Shown here: positions 1-8,859 of the stretch, piece after piece | Numbering within the stretch: the first letter of the stretch is position 1 | How the letters are laid out: each line of letters starts with the position of its first letter | Source: Pyxidicoccus trucidator | Lineage (GTDB): Bacteria > Myxococcota > Myxococcia > Myxococcales > Myxococcaceae | Direction: 5' to 3' | Length of the DNA stretch: 64,000 bases | NCBI RefSeq assembly: GCF_010894435.1 | Contig: NZ_JAAIXZ010000001.1 | Location: 1,518,322-1,582,321, forward strand | The notes under the pieces: model-generated | Seen by the model: only the letters and a program-made list of their open reading frames with translations | Databases searched by the model: none | What the model was told of the DNA's origin: nothing | Translations under genes and position numbers: made by a program

Positions 1-777
1 TCGCTCCTCGCCCTGCCCCGCCGCCATGGCGTACACGCGCAGCGGCAGCGTGCCGGCCGCGTCCCACTCCTGGAGCAGGCGGAAGGCGTCCAGGTCCATG
101 CCCGCGTCGTGCACGCCCGTCAGCCCCACCTGCGCGCAGCGCTCCAGCGCCGCCCGCAGGCGCGTCTCCAACTGCTCCCGCGTGGGCGGCGGAATCGCCG
201 CGGCCACCACGTCCATGGCGTTGTCCACCAGCACGCCCGTGGGCTCGCCCCGCGCGTCCTTCAGGATGCGGCCGCCCTCCGGGTCCGGCGTGTCGCGAGA
301 GATTCCCGCGCGCCGCAGCGCCTCGCCATTCACCCACGCCGCGTGGTGGTCCACCCGCGTGAGGAACACCGGCGTGGTGGGGAAGTGCGCATCCAGCTCC
401 GCCCGCCCGGGGAACGCGGCGCCCGGCCACTCGTTCTGGTCCCAGCCCTTTCCCAGCAGCCAGTCCTCCTGGAAGCTGGAGGCCGGAGCCTGGGCCAGCC
501 GGCGCAGCACCTCGTCCACCGAGGGCGCCTTCTCCAGCCTCGCCGTCGTCAGGCTGCGCCCCAGGCCATGGATGTGCGCGTGCGCGTCCACCAGCCCCGG
601 CACCACCGTGGCGGGCCCCAGCTCCACCTCGCGCGCTTCCGGCCCCGCCGCGGCCTTCACCTCGGCGCGCGTGCCCACCGCGAGCAGCTTCCCGTCGCGC
701 ACCGCCAGCGCCCGCGCCATCGGCCGCTCCGCGTCCAGCGTCCACACCCGCTCCGCCAGGTAGACCGTGGTCTCCAC
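1..777 (-). CDS. Amidohydrolase family 3 (YtcJ-like), C-terminal part outside the window
   Basis: This is the N-terminal 259 codons of a metal-dependent hydrolase; the gene runs off the left edge. Translation shows an early beta-sandwich region (LAERVWTLDAERPMARALAV), then VVPGLVDAHAHIHGLG, whose HxH pair is the metal-binding signature of the amidohydrolase superfamily. Later motifs (DHHAAWVNGEALRRAGI and GVHDAGMD) match the YtcJ/amidohydrolase_3 group, which hydrolyses C-N bonds of unknown substrates. The start is GTG at 777, with GGAGGG a few bases upstream. No signal peptide is visible, so a cytoplasmic enzyme is likely. Family is well supported; substrate is unknown. Confidence 0.85.
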   Translation of the reverse strand, partial: METTVYLAERVWTLDAERPMARALAVRDGKLLAVGTRAEVKAAAGPEAREVELGPATVVPGLVDAHAHIHGLGRSLTTARLEKAPSVDEVLRRLAQAPASSFQEDWLLGKGWDQNEWPGAAFPGRAELDAHFPTTPVFLTRVDHHAAWVNGEALRRAGISRDTPDPEGGRILKDARGEPTGVLVDNAMDVVAAAIPPPTREQLETRLRAALERCAQVGLTGVHDAGMDLDAFRLLQEWDAAGTLPLRVYAMAAGQGEER

Positions 778-897
778 CGTGCTCCCTCCGTCTGTCCGTC
801 AGCGCACCCGGGCCCTGTCACCCCGGCGCCGCGCGAACTGTGCGCGAGCCGGGCAGAGGTGTCACGGGCGGGGTGCGCGCGGTGAGGACCGGAGAGG

Positions 898-1110
898 CTA
901 TTCCGCGTACGACGGCCCGCCGGTGCCGCCATCGACATCGGGCAGGGGCCCGGCGGGCCCGGCGGGCTCGGCCGGCACGGTCTGGATGGGCTCGCGCATC
1001 TGGTCCGGCCCCGCGAGGGGCTCCTGGTCCTCCGCCCCGGGCGGCTGCGTCGTCTTGCAGGCAAGCGGCACGGCGACCAGACACAGGGCGATGAGAACGA
1101 CGCGACGCAT
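898..1110 (-). CDS. Small lipoprotein, 70 aa
   Basis: A very short secreted protein. Residues 1-17 form a signal peptide (MRRVVLIALCLVAVPLA) ending in a lipobox with cysteine at position 18, so the mature product would be a lipid-anchored peptide of about 53 residues. The rest is rich in Pro, Gly, Glu and Asp and has no recognisable fold (GPAGPLPDVDGGTGGPSYAE at the end). It stands alone, about 120 bp upstream of the amidohydrolase on the same strand. Function unknown. The lipobox is the main argument that it is a real gene. Confidence 0.6.
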   Translation of the reverse strand: MRRVVLIALCLVAVPLACKTTQPPGAEDQEPLAGPDQMREPIQTVPAEPAGPAGPLPDVDGGTGGPSYAE

Positions 1111-1330
1111 GGAGCCTCCAAGTCAGGTTGAGGGCCGGACCCTAGGGAGCACGCCCTCCAGGGACAATCTGCGGCGTGGACCCAACGTCCACCACCGGAT
1201 GCACGTCCCGCCAGGCAGGCCCTCCCTCCACGCTCCGGACACCGGCCCACCGCCGGAAGTCACCGGAAGCCTTTCCGCACCATGACCACCGTTGCCTCGG
1301 GAAGCACCTTCCTTTCCGGGAGCAGGAGAC

Positions 1331-2641
1331 ATGCTGGACGTCGTGGATGTCGGCAAACGTTCGCTCGCGACCTACCGCGACGTCGCTCCCGACTCGCAGC
1401 TCGACGAGCTGCTCCAGCTCTCGGACCGCCTGCGCGGCGCGCGCTGCATGCACCTCAGCGCCACCTCGTATGGCGGAGGGGTCTCCGAAATCCTTCGCTC
1501 GCTGGTCCCGCTCTACAACGACCTGGGCATCGCCACCGACTGGAAGCTCATCCACGGCGACGAGGCCTTCTTCCAGGTCACCAAGCGCATCCACAACGGG
1601 CTCCAGGGAGCGCCCGGCGAGCTCACGGAGCAGGAGAAGGCCATCTACCTGGCCAACGCGCAGCTCAACGCGAGCCGCATCGTCACCGACTCCGAGGACT
1701 ACGACTTCATCTTCGTCCACGACCCTCAGCCCGCCGTGCTCGCCGCCATCTCCACGCTGCGCGACGCGCGGTGGATATGGCGCTGCCACATCGATACCTC
1801 CAACCCCAACCCCAGCTACTGGGAGTTCCTCGCCCCCTTCCTGCACGCCTACGACGCCGCCGTCTTCACCCATCAGGACTTCATCCCGCCCCGGCTGCCC
1901 ATCCGCGACGTCCACGTCTACGCGCCCGCCATCGACCCGCTCAGTCCCAAGAACTACCCGCTGCCGGTGGACCTCGCCCGGCACGTGCTGGAGTGGATTG
2001 GCATCCGCACCCACCGGCCCCTCGTCACGCAGGTGGGCCGCTTCGACCGGTGGAAGGACCCGCTCGGCGTCGTGCGCGCGTACCAGCGCGTGCGCCCCCA
2101 CATCCCGGACCTGCAGCTCGCGCTCGTCGGCTCGCTCGCCCTGGACGACCCCGAGGGCTGGGACGTGTACGAGGAGGTCCGCGCCGCCACCGTGGGCGAC
2201 CCCCTCATCCACGTCCTCACCAACCTCGTCGGCGTGGGCAACATCGAGGTCAACGCCCTCCAGTCGCTCTCCGACGTCGTCATCCAGAAGTCGCTGCGCG
2301 AGGGCTTCGGCCTCGTCGTCTCCGAGGCCGTGTGGAAGGGCACACCCGTCATCGGCGGGCGCGTGGGCGGCATCCCCCTCCAGCTCCCCGAGGAGACCGG
2401 CGGCATCCTCGTGGACACCGTCGAGGAGTGCGCCGAGGCCCTCCTGCGCCTGCTGCGGCAGCCAGAGGAGGCGCGGCTGCTCGGCGAGCGCGGACGCGAG
2501 CACGTCCGCGAGAACTTCCTCATGCCCCGGCTGCTCAGGGACCACCTGCGACTGCTGGACCACCTGGCCACCGCGCGGCCCCTGGCTCCGCGCGGCCTCG
2601 CCCCCATCCCCCTCGCCCAGGCGAGCCTGCCAGGAGGGTGA
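1331..2641 (+). CDS. Family 4 glycosyltransferase, trehalose synthase TreT-like
   Basis: The 436-aa product matches the retaining GT4 glycosyltransferases close to TreT, which joins a sugar nucleotide to glucose to give trehalose. Visible signatures are a sugar-nucleotide-binding C-terminal half with TQVGRFDRWKDP, the ALQSLSDVVIQKSLREGFGL segment with its catalytic-region E-x7-E pattern, and KGTPVIGGRVGGIPLQ. The ATG at 1331 is preferred over an in-frame ATG at 1292 because AGGAG lies just before it. The gene ends one base before the NfeD gene, so the two are probably co-transcribed. Trehalose synthesis is inferred from motif likeness; another GT4 acceptor is possible. Confidence 0.8.
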   Translation: MLDVVDVGKRSLATYRDVAPDSQLDELLQLSDRLRGARCMHLSATSYGGGVSEILRSLVPLYNDLGIATDWKLIHGDEAFFQVTKRIHNGLQGAPGELTEQEKAIYLANAQLNASRIVTDSEDYDFIFVHDPQPAVLAAISTLRDARWIWRCHIDTSNPNPSYWEFLAPFLHAYDAAVFTHQDFIPPRLPIRDVHVYAPAIDPLSPKNYPLPVDLARHVLEWIGIRTHRPLVTQVGRFDRWKDPLGVVRAYQRVRPHIPDLQLALVGSLALDDPEGWDVYEEVRAATVGDPLIHVLTNLVGVGNIEVNALQSLSDVVIQKSLREGFGLVVSEAVWKGTPVIGGRVGGIPLQLPEETGGILVDTVEECAEALLRLLRQPEEARLLGERGREHVRENFLMPRLLRDHLRLLDHLATARPLAPRGLAPIPLAQASLPGG

Positions 2642-2642
2642 C

Positions 2643-4010
2643 ATGACGGTGCGCTCGCGAAGGAGGCTTCACGGGGCGGCGCTGCTGGGCGTCCTCGCCA
2701 CGGTGCTGCTCGCGGCGGCGCCCCCCTCCGAGGAGCAGTCACCCACCGAGCGCGCGCGTCCCACCGTGGCCCGCTGCGTGCTGGACGGCGTGGTGGACTC
2801 CGGCTCCGGTGACTACCTGGCGGACTGCGTGGCCCGCGCGGAGACGGAGGGCCATGTCGCGCTGCTGGTGCGGCTGGACACGCCCGGCGGCTCGCTGGAG
2901 GCCACGCGCATCATCGTCCGCGCCTTCCTCGCGTCGCGCGTGCCGGTGCTCGTCTGGGTGGGGCCCTCCGGCGCGCATGCCGGCAGCGCGGGGGTGTTCA
3001 TCACACTGGCCTCCAACGTCGCGGCCATGGCGCCCGGCACCAACATCGGCGCCGCGCACCCCGTCGTCGGGATTGGCGGGCAGGACCCGGAGGTGGCCGG
3101 GGGCAAGCAACTGGCGCGCAAGGTGGAGAACGACGCCGTCGCCTTCGTGGAGAGCATCGCCAGGCAGCGGGGCCGCAACGCGGAGTGGGCCGCCTCGGCC
3201 GTGCGCGACAGCGCCAGCATTCCGGCGGACAAGGCCCGCGAGCTGCGCGTGGTGGAGCATGTGGCCGCCTCCGAGGCGGAGTTCCTCGCCTGGGCCGACG
3301 GGCGGCGGGTGGAGGTGGCCGGGGGTGACGCCGTCCGGCTGGCCACCGCGGACGCCCGGCTGGTGGAGCTGGCGCCGAACCTCTCGCAGCGCGCCGTGCA
3401 CGCGCTCGCGCATCCGTCCGTCGTCTACCTGCTGTTCCTCGTGGCAGCGCTCGGGCTGGTGGTGGAGCTGTCCCACCCGGGGGCGATTGCTCCCGGCCTC
3501 ATCGGCCTGGTGGCGCTGGTGCTCGCGCTGGTGGCGTCCTCCGCGCTGCCGGTGCGCACCGGGGCGCTGGTGCTGCTGCTGGTGGGCTGTGCCCTCATCG
3601 TCGCGGAGTTGTTCGTCACCAGCGGCCTGCTGGGCGCGGCGGGCGTGGTGCTGCTGACGCTGGGCGGCGTGTTCCTCGTGGACCGCTTCGACCCGGGCTG
3701 GTTCGTGGACCGCTCGTTCCACCTGTCGTGGGCGTGGGTGGTGCCCACCACCGTCGCGCTGGCGGGCGCCGCCGCCTACGTCGCGTACCGGGGCGCGCAG
3801 ACACGCCGGCTGCCCCAGCAGGGCGGCGACGCGGGGCTCGTGGGTGAGCAGGGCACCGCGCTCGACTCCGTCAGCCCCGAGCACGGGGAAGTATTCGTCC
3901 ACGGCGAGCGCTGGCGCGCCACGTCTCCCGCTCCCATCCGTCCCGGCGCCCCGGTGGTGGTACGCCGCGTGGAGGGGCTCACGCTGTTCGTCGACGAGGT
4001 GAAGACATGA
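2643..4010 (+). CDS. NfeD family membrane serine protease (ClpP-like plus NfeD domains)
   Basis: A 455-aa long-form NfeD protein. It has a signal peptide (about residues 1-26) and a ClpP/crotonase-like protease domain (about 45-225). Ser115 in AHAGSAGVF and Lys160 sit where the archaeal 1510-N protease has its Ser/Lys dyad. Four or five transmembrane segments follow (about 255-385), then a C-terminal OB-fold NfeD domain (about 395-455). Such proteins act with stomatin-like slipins in membrane quality control, and archaeal examples cleave the slipin C-terminus. The slipin gene follows with an ATGA overlap, which supports this pairing. The start ATG is at 2643, right behind the glycosyltransferase stop. 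Confidence 0.92.
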   Translation: MTVRSRRRLHGAALLGVLATVLLAAAPPSEEQSPTERARPTVARCVLDGVVDSGSGDYLADCVARAETEGHVALLVRLDTPGGSLEATRIIVRAFLASRVPVLVWVGPSGAHAGSAGVFITLASNVAAMAPGTNIGAAHPVVGIGGQDPEVAGGKQLARKVENDAVAFVESIARQRGRNAEWAASAVRDSASIPADKARELRVVEHVAASEAEFLAWADGRRVEVAGGDAVRLATADARLVELAPNLSQRAVHALAHPSVVYLLFLVAALGLVVELSHPGAIAPGLIGLVALVLALVASSALPVRTGALVLLLVGCALIVAELFVTSGLLGAAGVVLLTLGGVFLVDRFDPGWFVDRSFHLSWAWVVPTTVALAGAAAYVAYRGAQTRRLPQQGGDAGLVGEQGTALDSVSPEHGEVFVHGERWRATSPAPIRPGAPVVVRRVEGLTLFVDEVKT

Positions 4011-4849
4011 CCGACCTGGCCGGGCTTCTGGGAGTGCTCATCCCCGTGGGCATCCTGTTCCTGCTGTTCCTCTCCGGGGTGCGCATCGTCAACGAGTACC
4101 AGAACGGCGTGGTGTTCCGGCTCGGGCGCTTCGTGGGCCTCAAGCGCGCCGGCTTCCGCTGGCTCATCCCCTTCGTGGAGCGCATGGTCATCATCGACCT
4201 GCGCACGGTGGCGCGCGACGTGCCCCCGCAGGACGTCATCACCCGCGACAACGTCAGCGTGAAGGTCAACGCCGTCGTCTACTTCCGCGTCATCCACGCC
4301 GACAAGGCCGTGCTCCAGGTGGAGGACTTCCTCTACGCCACCAGCCAGCTCGCCCAGACGACGCTGCGCGCGATTCTGGGCCAGGTGGAGCTGGACCAGC
4401 TCCTCAGCGAGAGAGACCGCGTCAACCGCGAAATCCAGAAGGTGCTCGACGCGCACACGGACCCGTGGGGCATCAAGGTCTCCAACGTCGAGGTGAAGCA
4501 CATCGACCTGCCGGTGGAGATGCAGCGGGCGATTGCGCGTCAGGCCGAGGCCGAGCGCGAGCGCCGCGCGAAAATCATCGCCGCCGAAGGCGAGCATCAG
4601 GCCGCGGAGAAGCTCGCCATGGCCGCCGACGTGCTCAGCCGCAACCCGTCCTCGCTCCAGCTCCGCTACCTCCAGACGCTGGTGGAGATTACCGGCGGCG
4701 GCAACCACACCATCCTCCCCATCCCCCTGGACCTGCTGCGCATGGTGGGCATGCACCGGCCCGGAGTGGACACCTCGAGCGGAGAGCGCCGGGGCAACGG
4801 GTACGGCGCGGAGCAGGAGGAAGGGCCTCCCGCCGGCGGGCTGACGTGA
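4007..4849 (+). CDS. Slipin (stomatin/band 7, SPFH domain) paired with NfeD
   Basis: A 280-aa membrane-associated SPFH protein. One N-terminal hydrophobic hairpin (residues 2-24) anchors it. It is followed by a classic band-7 domain: [29 protein letters not shown], then [32 protein letters not shown], and a coiled coil with [27 protein letters not shown]. Slipins oligomerise and scaffold membrane domains. The start codon overlaps the NfeD stop (ATGA), so translational coupling is likely. The C-terminal tail ends in a hydrophilic Gly/Glu-rich stretch. NCBI-style name would be slipin family protein. Confidence 0.95.
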   Translation: MTDLAGLLGVLIPVGILFLLFLSGVRIVNEYQNGVVFRLGRFVGLKRAGFRWLIPFVERMVIIDLRTVARDVPPQDVITRDNVSVKVNAVVYFRVIHADKAVLQVEDFLYATSQLAQTTLRAILGQVELDQLLSERDRVNREIQKVLDAHTDPWGIKVSNVEVKHIDLPVEMQRAIARQAEAERERRAKIIAAEGEHQAAEKLAMAADVLSRNPSSLQLRYLQTLVEITGGGNHTILPIPLDLLRMVGMHRPGVDTSSGERRGNGYGAEQEEGPPAGGLT

Positions 4850-4858
4850 GCCCGGTGC

Positions 4859-5341
4859 TCAGCGGGGCGGCGGGGGCTGCTCCTCGAACAGCTCCTGCCG
4901 CTCCAGCGCAATCGCCCGCCGGCCCAGTCCCAGCGAGGCGAGCGCGAGCACCGCCATGGCCCCCAGCAGCACCACGCCCAGCGAGAAGGACAGCACCGGC
5001 AGCATCTCCGGAATGTCCACGTGGCGCTTGGCGAGGTACAGCAGCGACGTCACCACGAAGGACAGCAGCGCCGCGTAGGTGACGCCGATGGCCCGCGCGA
5101 GGATGGCGTGGCGCCGGTCGAGGATGGCCACCTCCTCGCGCAGCACGGCGCGCCTCGCGTGCCCCTCCGGCAGCAGCCGCCACTCGCGCGTCATGTCCCG
5201 GACGCGGGCCGACATCCGCGCAATCTGGTTGTCCAACCCCGTCGCGACGATTCCGCAGGCCGACACCATCACCGCCGGCGTCACCGCCGTGCCGATGAGC
5301 CGGATGGAGGAGATGTCCAGGCCTTCCGAGCCGCCATTCAT
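4859..5341 (-). CDS. DUF2721 family membrane protein
   Basis: A 160-aa protein. The pattern is typical of DUF2721: an N-terminal hydrophobic segment (IRLIGTAVTPAVMVSACGIVATGLDNQIARMSARVRDM), a charged middle (RREEVAILDRRHAILARAIG-type) and two more hydrophobic segments near the C-terminus, giving three membrane spans in total. Function is unknown for the family. The ATG at 5341 is preceded by AGAAGGGGG, so it is chosen over an upstream in-frame ATG at 5377. It is convergent with the slipin gene and divergent from the MerR gene, sharing the 5342-5556 control region. Confidence 0.85.
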   Translation of the reverse strand: MNGGSEGLDISSIRLIGTAVTPAVMVSACGIVATGLDNQIARMSARVRDMTREWRLLPEGHARRAVLREEVAILDRRHAILARAIGVTYAALLSFVVTSLLYLAKRHVDIPEMLPVLSFSLGVVLLGAMAVLALASLGLGRRAIALERQELFEEQPPPPR

Positions 5342-5416
5342 GCCCCCTTCTGTTCCACCCCGCGCCGGACGAAGCAACCCGCCCGCCGTCCGCCGGCTCG
5401 CCTACCCGCCCCTTCT

Positions 5417-5554
5417 CGACAGTCGTTCCACCCCATCCCGACAGTTGGACTGGCAAGGCCCGGGAGAAAAGTCCCAGGAAGACCACCTGCCAGCACCACC
5501 GACAAATCGACACTGACGACTTGACACCAAAACTGTCGGGTCTTACTGTCCGGG
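5417..5554. promoter_or_regulatory. Putative MerR operator sites between divergent genes
   Basis: CGACAGT occurs at 5417-5423 and 5439-5445. CCCGACAGTT at 5437-5446 has an exact reverse complement, AACTGTCGGG, at 5531-5540, and a near copy ACTGTCCGGG lies at 5545-5554. The last two sit between and over the -35 and -10 boxes of the MerR gene, where MerR-type proteins usually bind. Autoregulation is an inference. Confidence 0.5.
5521..5549 (+). promoter_or_regulatory. Promoter of the MerR-VIT/vWA operon
   Basis: TTGACA at 5521-5526 is a perfect -35 box, followed after 17 bp by TACTGT at 5544-5549. The expected transcription start falls on or next to the GTG at 5557, so the mRNA may be leaderless. 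This also argues that an in-frame TTG at 5521 is the -35 box and not a start codon. Confidence 0.6.
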
Positions 5555-5556
5555 TT

Positions 5557-6063
5557 GTGAGCACGCCCAAGACACAGACCGAATGGAAGTTGGCGGAGCT
5601 GGCCGAAGCGGCGGGCGTCTCGCCACGCACGGTGCGCTACTACGTCCAGCGGGGGCTGATACCCGCGCCGCCCTTCCGGGGCCCGGACACCGTGTATGGC
5701 GAGGAGCACCTGCTGCGGCTCAAGGCCATCCGCGTTCTACAGGCACGGTTCCTCCCCCTGGACGCCATCCAGGTGGAGCTGCAGCGCCTGTCACCGGACG
5801 AGCTGCGCGGACTCGCAAGCTCGGACGTCACACCGACGCCACCGACGTACGGGCCTTCGACGCCCGGCGTCATCGCCGACAGGCCCATGCCACCGACCCC
5901 GGGAGTGGGCTCGCGGCCGTCGGTGATGGCACGCTATCAGCGCTGGGAGCTGGCCCCTGGGCTGGAGCTGCACGTGTCGGAGGGGGCCGACGCGAAGGTT
6001 CGGGCGCTCGCGGAACGCGTGCGCGCCCTCATCGAAGAGTTCCAGGAAAGGGAGCGGTCATGA
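5557..6063 (+). CDS. MerR family transcriptional regulator
   Basis: The 168-aa protein begins with a MerR winged helix-turn-helix: WKLAELAEAAGVSPRTVRYYVQRGLIPAP, then YGEEHLLRLKAIRVLQARFLPLDAIQVEL. A Pro/Thr-rich linker (about residues 95-125) leads to a short C-terminal helix (RALAERVRALIEEFQERE). No cobalamin or metal-binding motif is seen. The GTG at 5557 is chosen because the promoter boxes lie immediately upstream and no Shine-Dalgarno is present. Its stop overlaps the ATG of the VIT/vWA gene, so it almost certainly controls that gene, probably together with itself. Confidence 0.88.
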   Translation: MSTPKTQTEWKLAELAEAAGVSPRTVRYYVQRGLIPAPPFRGPDTVYGEEHLLRLKAIRVLQARFLPLDAIQVELQRLSPDELRGLASSDVTPTPPTYGPSTPGVIADRPMPPTPGVGSRPSVMARYQRWELAPGLELHVSEGADAKVRALAERVRALIEEFQERERS

Positions 6064-8756
6064 AGACGGAGCAGGCTGGGCTGTACACGAGCGAGGGCGC
6101 ACAGATTCCCCTCCAGGGTGTCGAGGTTACCGGTGAGCTGCTGGGCGGACATGCGCGCGTGCGGGTGCGCCAGCGCTACCGCAACGACGAGAAGCGCCCG
6201 GTGGAGGCCATCTACACCTTCCCGCTGCCCTCGGACGGCACCCTCTCCGCCTTCTCCATGACGTGCGCCGGCCGCCGCGTGGAGGGCGTGGTGAAGGAGC
6301 GCGAGGAGGCCTTCCGCACCTACGACGACGCCGTCACCGCCGGCCATGGCGCCGCCCTCTTGGACCAGGAGCGCCCCAACGTCTTCACCGCGCAGGTGGG
6401 CAACCTGCTCCCCGGTGAGGAGACGGTGGTGGAGGTGGAGTTCCTCCAGGCCGTCACCGCCGAGGAGGGCTGTGTCCGGTGGATGCTGCCCACGCTGGTC
6501 GCCCCCCGCTACATCCCCGGCACTCCCTCGGGAGACCGCACCGGCCATGGCGGCATGGACCCGACCAGCCGCGTGCCCGACGCGGACCGGATTACGCCTC
6601 CCATCGGCGAGGTGCACTACGGCCTGCGCATGGACCTGCTGGTGGACCTGGGCCGCGAGGTGGTGGTGGAGAGCCCGTCGCACACCATCAACGTCAACCG
6701 TGAGAGCGGCACGCGGATGCGCGTGGGCTTCTCCCGCGGCGAGGTGTCGCTGGACCGTGATTTGGTGCTCAGCCTGCGCAGCCCGGACAGCAGCGCGGTG
6801 TTCACCCCGCTCGTCACGCACCGCAAGGGTGACGCGGGCCCGGGCACCTTCGCCCTCACGGTGATTCCGGACCTGCTGGCCATGGCGTCCGCGCCGCCGA
6901 AGCAGGAAGTCGTCTTCATGGTGGACGTCTCGGGCTCCATGGACGGCGAGAGCCTGCCCCAGGCCCAGGCCGCGCTGCGGCTGTGCCTGCGCCACCTGCG
7001 CGAGGGGGACCGCTTCAACGTCATCGCCTTCGAGAGCAGCTTCCGCTCCTTCCAGCCCCAGCCGGTGCCCTTCACCCAGCGCACGCTGGAAGAGGCGGAC
7101 CGGTGGGTGGCCGCGCTGCGCGCCACCGGTGGCACGGAGCTGCTCGCGCCCATGCGGGCCGCGGTGAAGACGGCGCCGGACGGCGTGGTGGTGCTGCTGA
7201 CGGACGGCCAGGTGGGCAACGAGGACGAAATCCTGAAGGCCGTGCTGGCCGAGCGGAAGACGGCGCGCGTGTACTCGTTCGGCATCGGCACCAACGTGAG
7301 CGACGCGCTGCTGCGGGACATGGCGAAGCAGACGGGCGGCGCGGTGGAGTTCATCCACCCGGGCGAGCGCATCGACGACAAGGTGGTGGCGCAGTTCTCC
7401 CGTGCCCTCGCGCCGCGCGTCACGGAGCTGGAGGTGAGCTTCGACGGGGTGGAGGGCGCGGAGCTGGCCCCGGCCGAGCTGCCGCCCATGGTGGACGGCG
7501 TGCCCTGGACGCTCTTCGGCCGCTACCCCACGCCGGGCACCGGCAAGGTGACGCTGCGGGGGCGCTCGGGCCGTGAGCCCTTCGCGCTCACCGTGCGCGT
7601 GGACTTCCCCGCCGCGTCGGACCGGCCGGCGGTGGAGAAGTTGTGGGCGGCGGAGCGCATCCGCAACTGGGAGTCCGCCCAGCTCACCGGCCGCCGCGCC
7701 GAGTCGATGAAGAAGCGCATCGTCGAGCTGGCCGTCGCGCATCAAATCGTCACCCGCTACACCTCCTTCGTCGTGGTGGAGGAGCGCACGGCGGAGCGCC
7801 GGGCGGCGGGCCAGCCGGAGACGCGCGTCGTCCCGGTGAACGCGCCGGCCGGCTGGGCCATGTTCGGCACCGCGAAGCAGGAGGAGGCCGCCGATGTGGA
7901 CGGGGCCGCGACTCACTCGGGTGTCCTGCGCAAGCAGGCCGCGCCCCCGCGGCATCGGGGTGGGCCTGGTGGCCGGCCGATGAGTCCGCCCGCCGCGGCG
8001 CCCGCGTCGGGTGGGGCCTTCGCGCCTCCGCCCGCGCCCTCCATGCAGTCGGCGTCCGTCGGAAGCATCCCGCCTCCCCCTCCGGCTCCGGCGCCCATGC
8101 GGGCGGCGGCCTCCATGCCCATGAAGGAACAGGGCAGGGCGGCTCCGGCGAAGAAGAAGGGCGGTTTCCTCGCGGGCCTCTTCGGCGGCGGCGGCGCGTC
8201 CGAGGAAGCCGAGAAGCGCGTCCGGCTGGGGTCCCTGGCCCAGGAGCCCATGCCCGCCGAGGAGTACGACATGGACACGGACGACGAGGGAGGACTCCAG
8301 CACGAGTCCTTCGCGGCGGCCGAGGCCCCCATGCCGCTGGAGGCGGAGCCCGTGGCACTCACCCGGGACCACGGCTCGGGCGCGGAGGCGCTGCTGGGAC
8401 GGCAGCTCGCCAACGGCCTGTGGGACGGCGCTGGCGCGGGGCCGGAGCCGGTGCGCCAGGCACGCGCCACGGCGTTGGCGCTGCTGGAGCTGCTGCGCGA
8501 GGGCATCACCAGCAGCCACCCGCTGCACGGCGCGCAGGTGAAGAAGGCCGTCGAGGCGCTGCTGGCACTCGCCGCCAGCCTCACCGGCGAGCCGCAGGTG
8601 GCGGAGCTGGCGCTGGGCGTGGCGTGGCTCGTCGCCGCGGGTCCGCGCACCCGCGGCCGCATCGAGCAGGCCGCGAAGCCGCTGTCCGGACTCAGCGGCC
8701 ACCTGGGCAACGAAGTCTCACTGCGGCAGCACGTGGACGCCCTGGCGTCGCGCTGA
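6060..8756 (+). CDS. VIT domain and von Willebrand factor A domain protein
   Basis: An 898-aa protein. A vault/inter-alpha-trypsin (VIT) domain fills about residues 1-130 (VTGELLGGHARVRVRQRYRNDEKRPVEAIYTFPLP). A vWA domain follows at about 280-450 with an intact MIDAS: VDVSGSMDG (DxSxS), GGTELL and LLTDGQVGN. A long Pro/Ala-rich linker (about 640-740) contains a Gly-rich KKKGGFLAGLFGGGG motif. The C-terminus (about 770-898) is a helical domain resembling the one after the vWA domain in other bacterial VIT proteins. No signal peptide is visible. Metal-dependent protein binding is likely; the partner is unknown. It is translationally coupled to the MerR gene. Confidence 0.9.
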   Translation: MKTEQAGLYTSEGAQIPLQGVEVTGELLGGHARVRVRQRYRNDEKRPVEAIYTFPLPSDGTLSAFSMTCAGRRVEGVVKEREEAFRTYDDAVTAGHGAALLDQERPNVFTAQVGNLLPGEETVVEVEFLQAVTAEEGCVRWMLPTLVAPRYIPGTPSGDRTGHGGMDPTSRVPDADRITPPIGEVHYGLRMDLLVDLGREVVVESPSHTINVNRESGTRMRVGFSRGEVSLDRDLVLSLRSPDSSAVFTPLVTHRKGDAGPGTFALTVIPDLLAMASAPPKQEVVFMVDVSGSMDGESLPQAQAALRLCLRHLREGDRFNVIAFESSFRSFQPQPVPFTQRTLEEADRWVAALRATGGTELLAPMRAAVKTAPDGVVVLLTDGQVGNEDEILKAVLAERKTARVYSFGIGTNVSDALLRDMAKQTGGAVEFIHPGERIDDKVVAQFSRALAPRVTELEVSFDGVEGAELAPAELPPMVDGVPWTLFGRYPTPGTGKVTLRGRSGREPFALTVRVDFPAASDRPAVEKLWAAERIRNWESAQLTGRRAESMKKRIVELAVAHQIVTRYTSFVVVEERTAERRAAGQPETRVVPVNAPAGWAMFGTAKQEEAADVDGAATHSGVLRKQAAPPRHRGGPGGRPMSPPAAAPASGGAFAPPPAPSMQSASVGSIPPPPPAPAPMRAAASMPMKEQGRAAPAKKKGGFLAGLFGGGGASEEAEKRVRLGSLAQEPMPAEEYDMDTDDEGGLQHESFAAAEAPMPLEAEPVALTRDHGSGAEALLGRQLANGLWDGAGAGPEPVRQARATALALLELLREGITSSHPLHGAQVKKAVEALLALAASLTGEPQVAELALGVAWLVAAGPRTRGRIEQAAKPLSGLSGHLGNEVSLRQHVDALASR

Positions 8757-8796
8757 AGCACCCTGCCCCCGGGGGCGATTGACGTTTCCTGTACAT

Positions 8797-8839
8797 GGCC
8801 CCCGGTTCCCTCGCCGCGAAGTCGAGGGGGCCGGGGGCC
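8797..8839. terminator. 17-bp hairpin between the VIT/vWA gene and the next gene
   Basis: The arms are 8797-8813 and 8823-8839, with a 9-nt loop. All 17 positions pair if two U-G wobbles are allowed (TT at 8806-8807 opposite GG at 8829-8830). There is no T-run after it, so it is either an atypical terminator of the upstream gene or a leader element; it ends 20 bp before the next start codon. Confidence 0.5.
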
Positions 8840-8859
8840 TCGTCTAGAGTGCGCGCGCC

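Noticed and set aside
5521..5556. TTG at 5521 as the start of the MerR gene
   Set aside because: TTGACA at this place is the -35 box, and the 12 extra residues have no counterpart in the wHTH fold.
5937..8702. A 921-codon frame antisense to the VIT/vWA gene
   Set aside because: It is also a GC-bias shadow with His/Arg/Gln-rich composition; the sense frame has clear VIT and vWA motifs.
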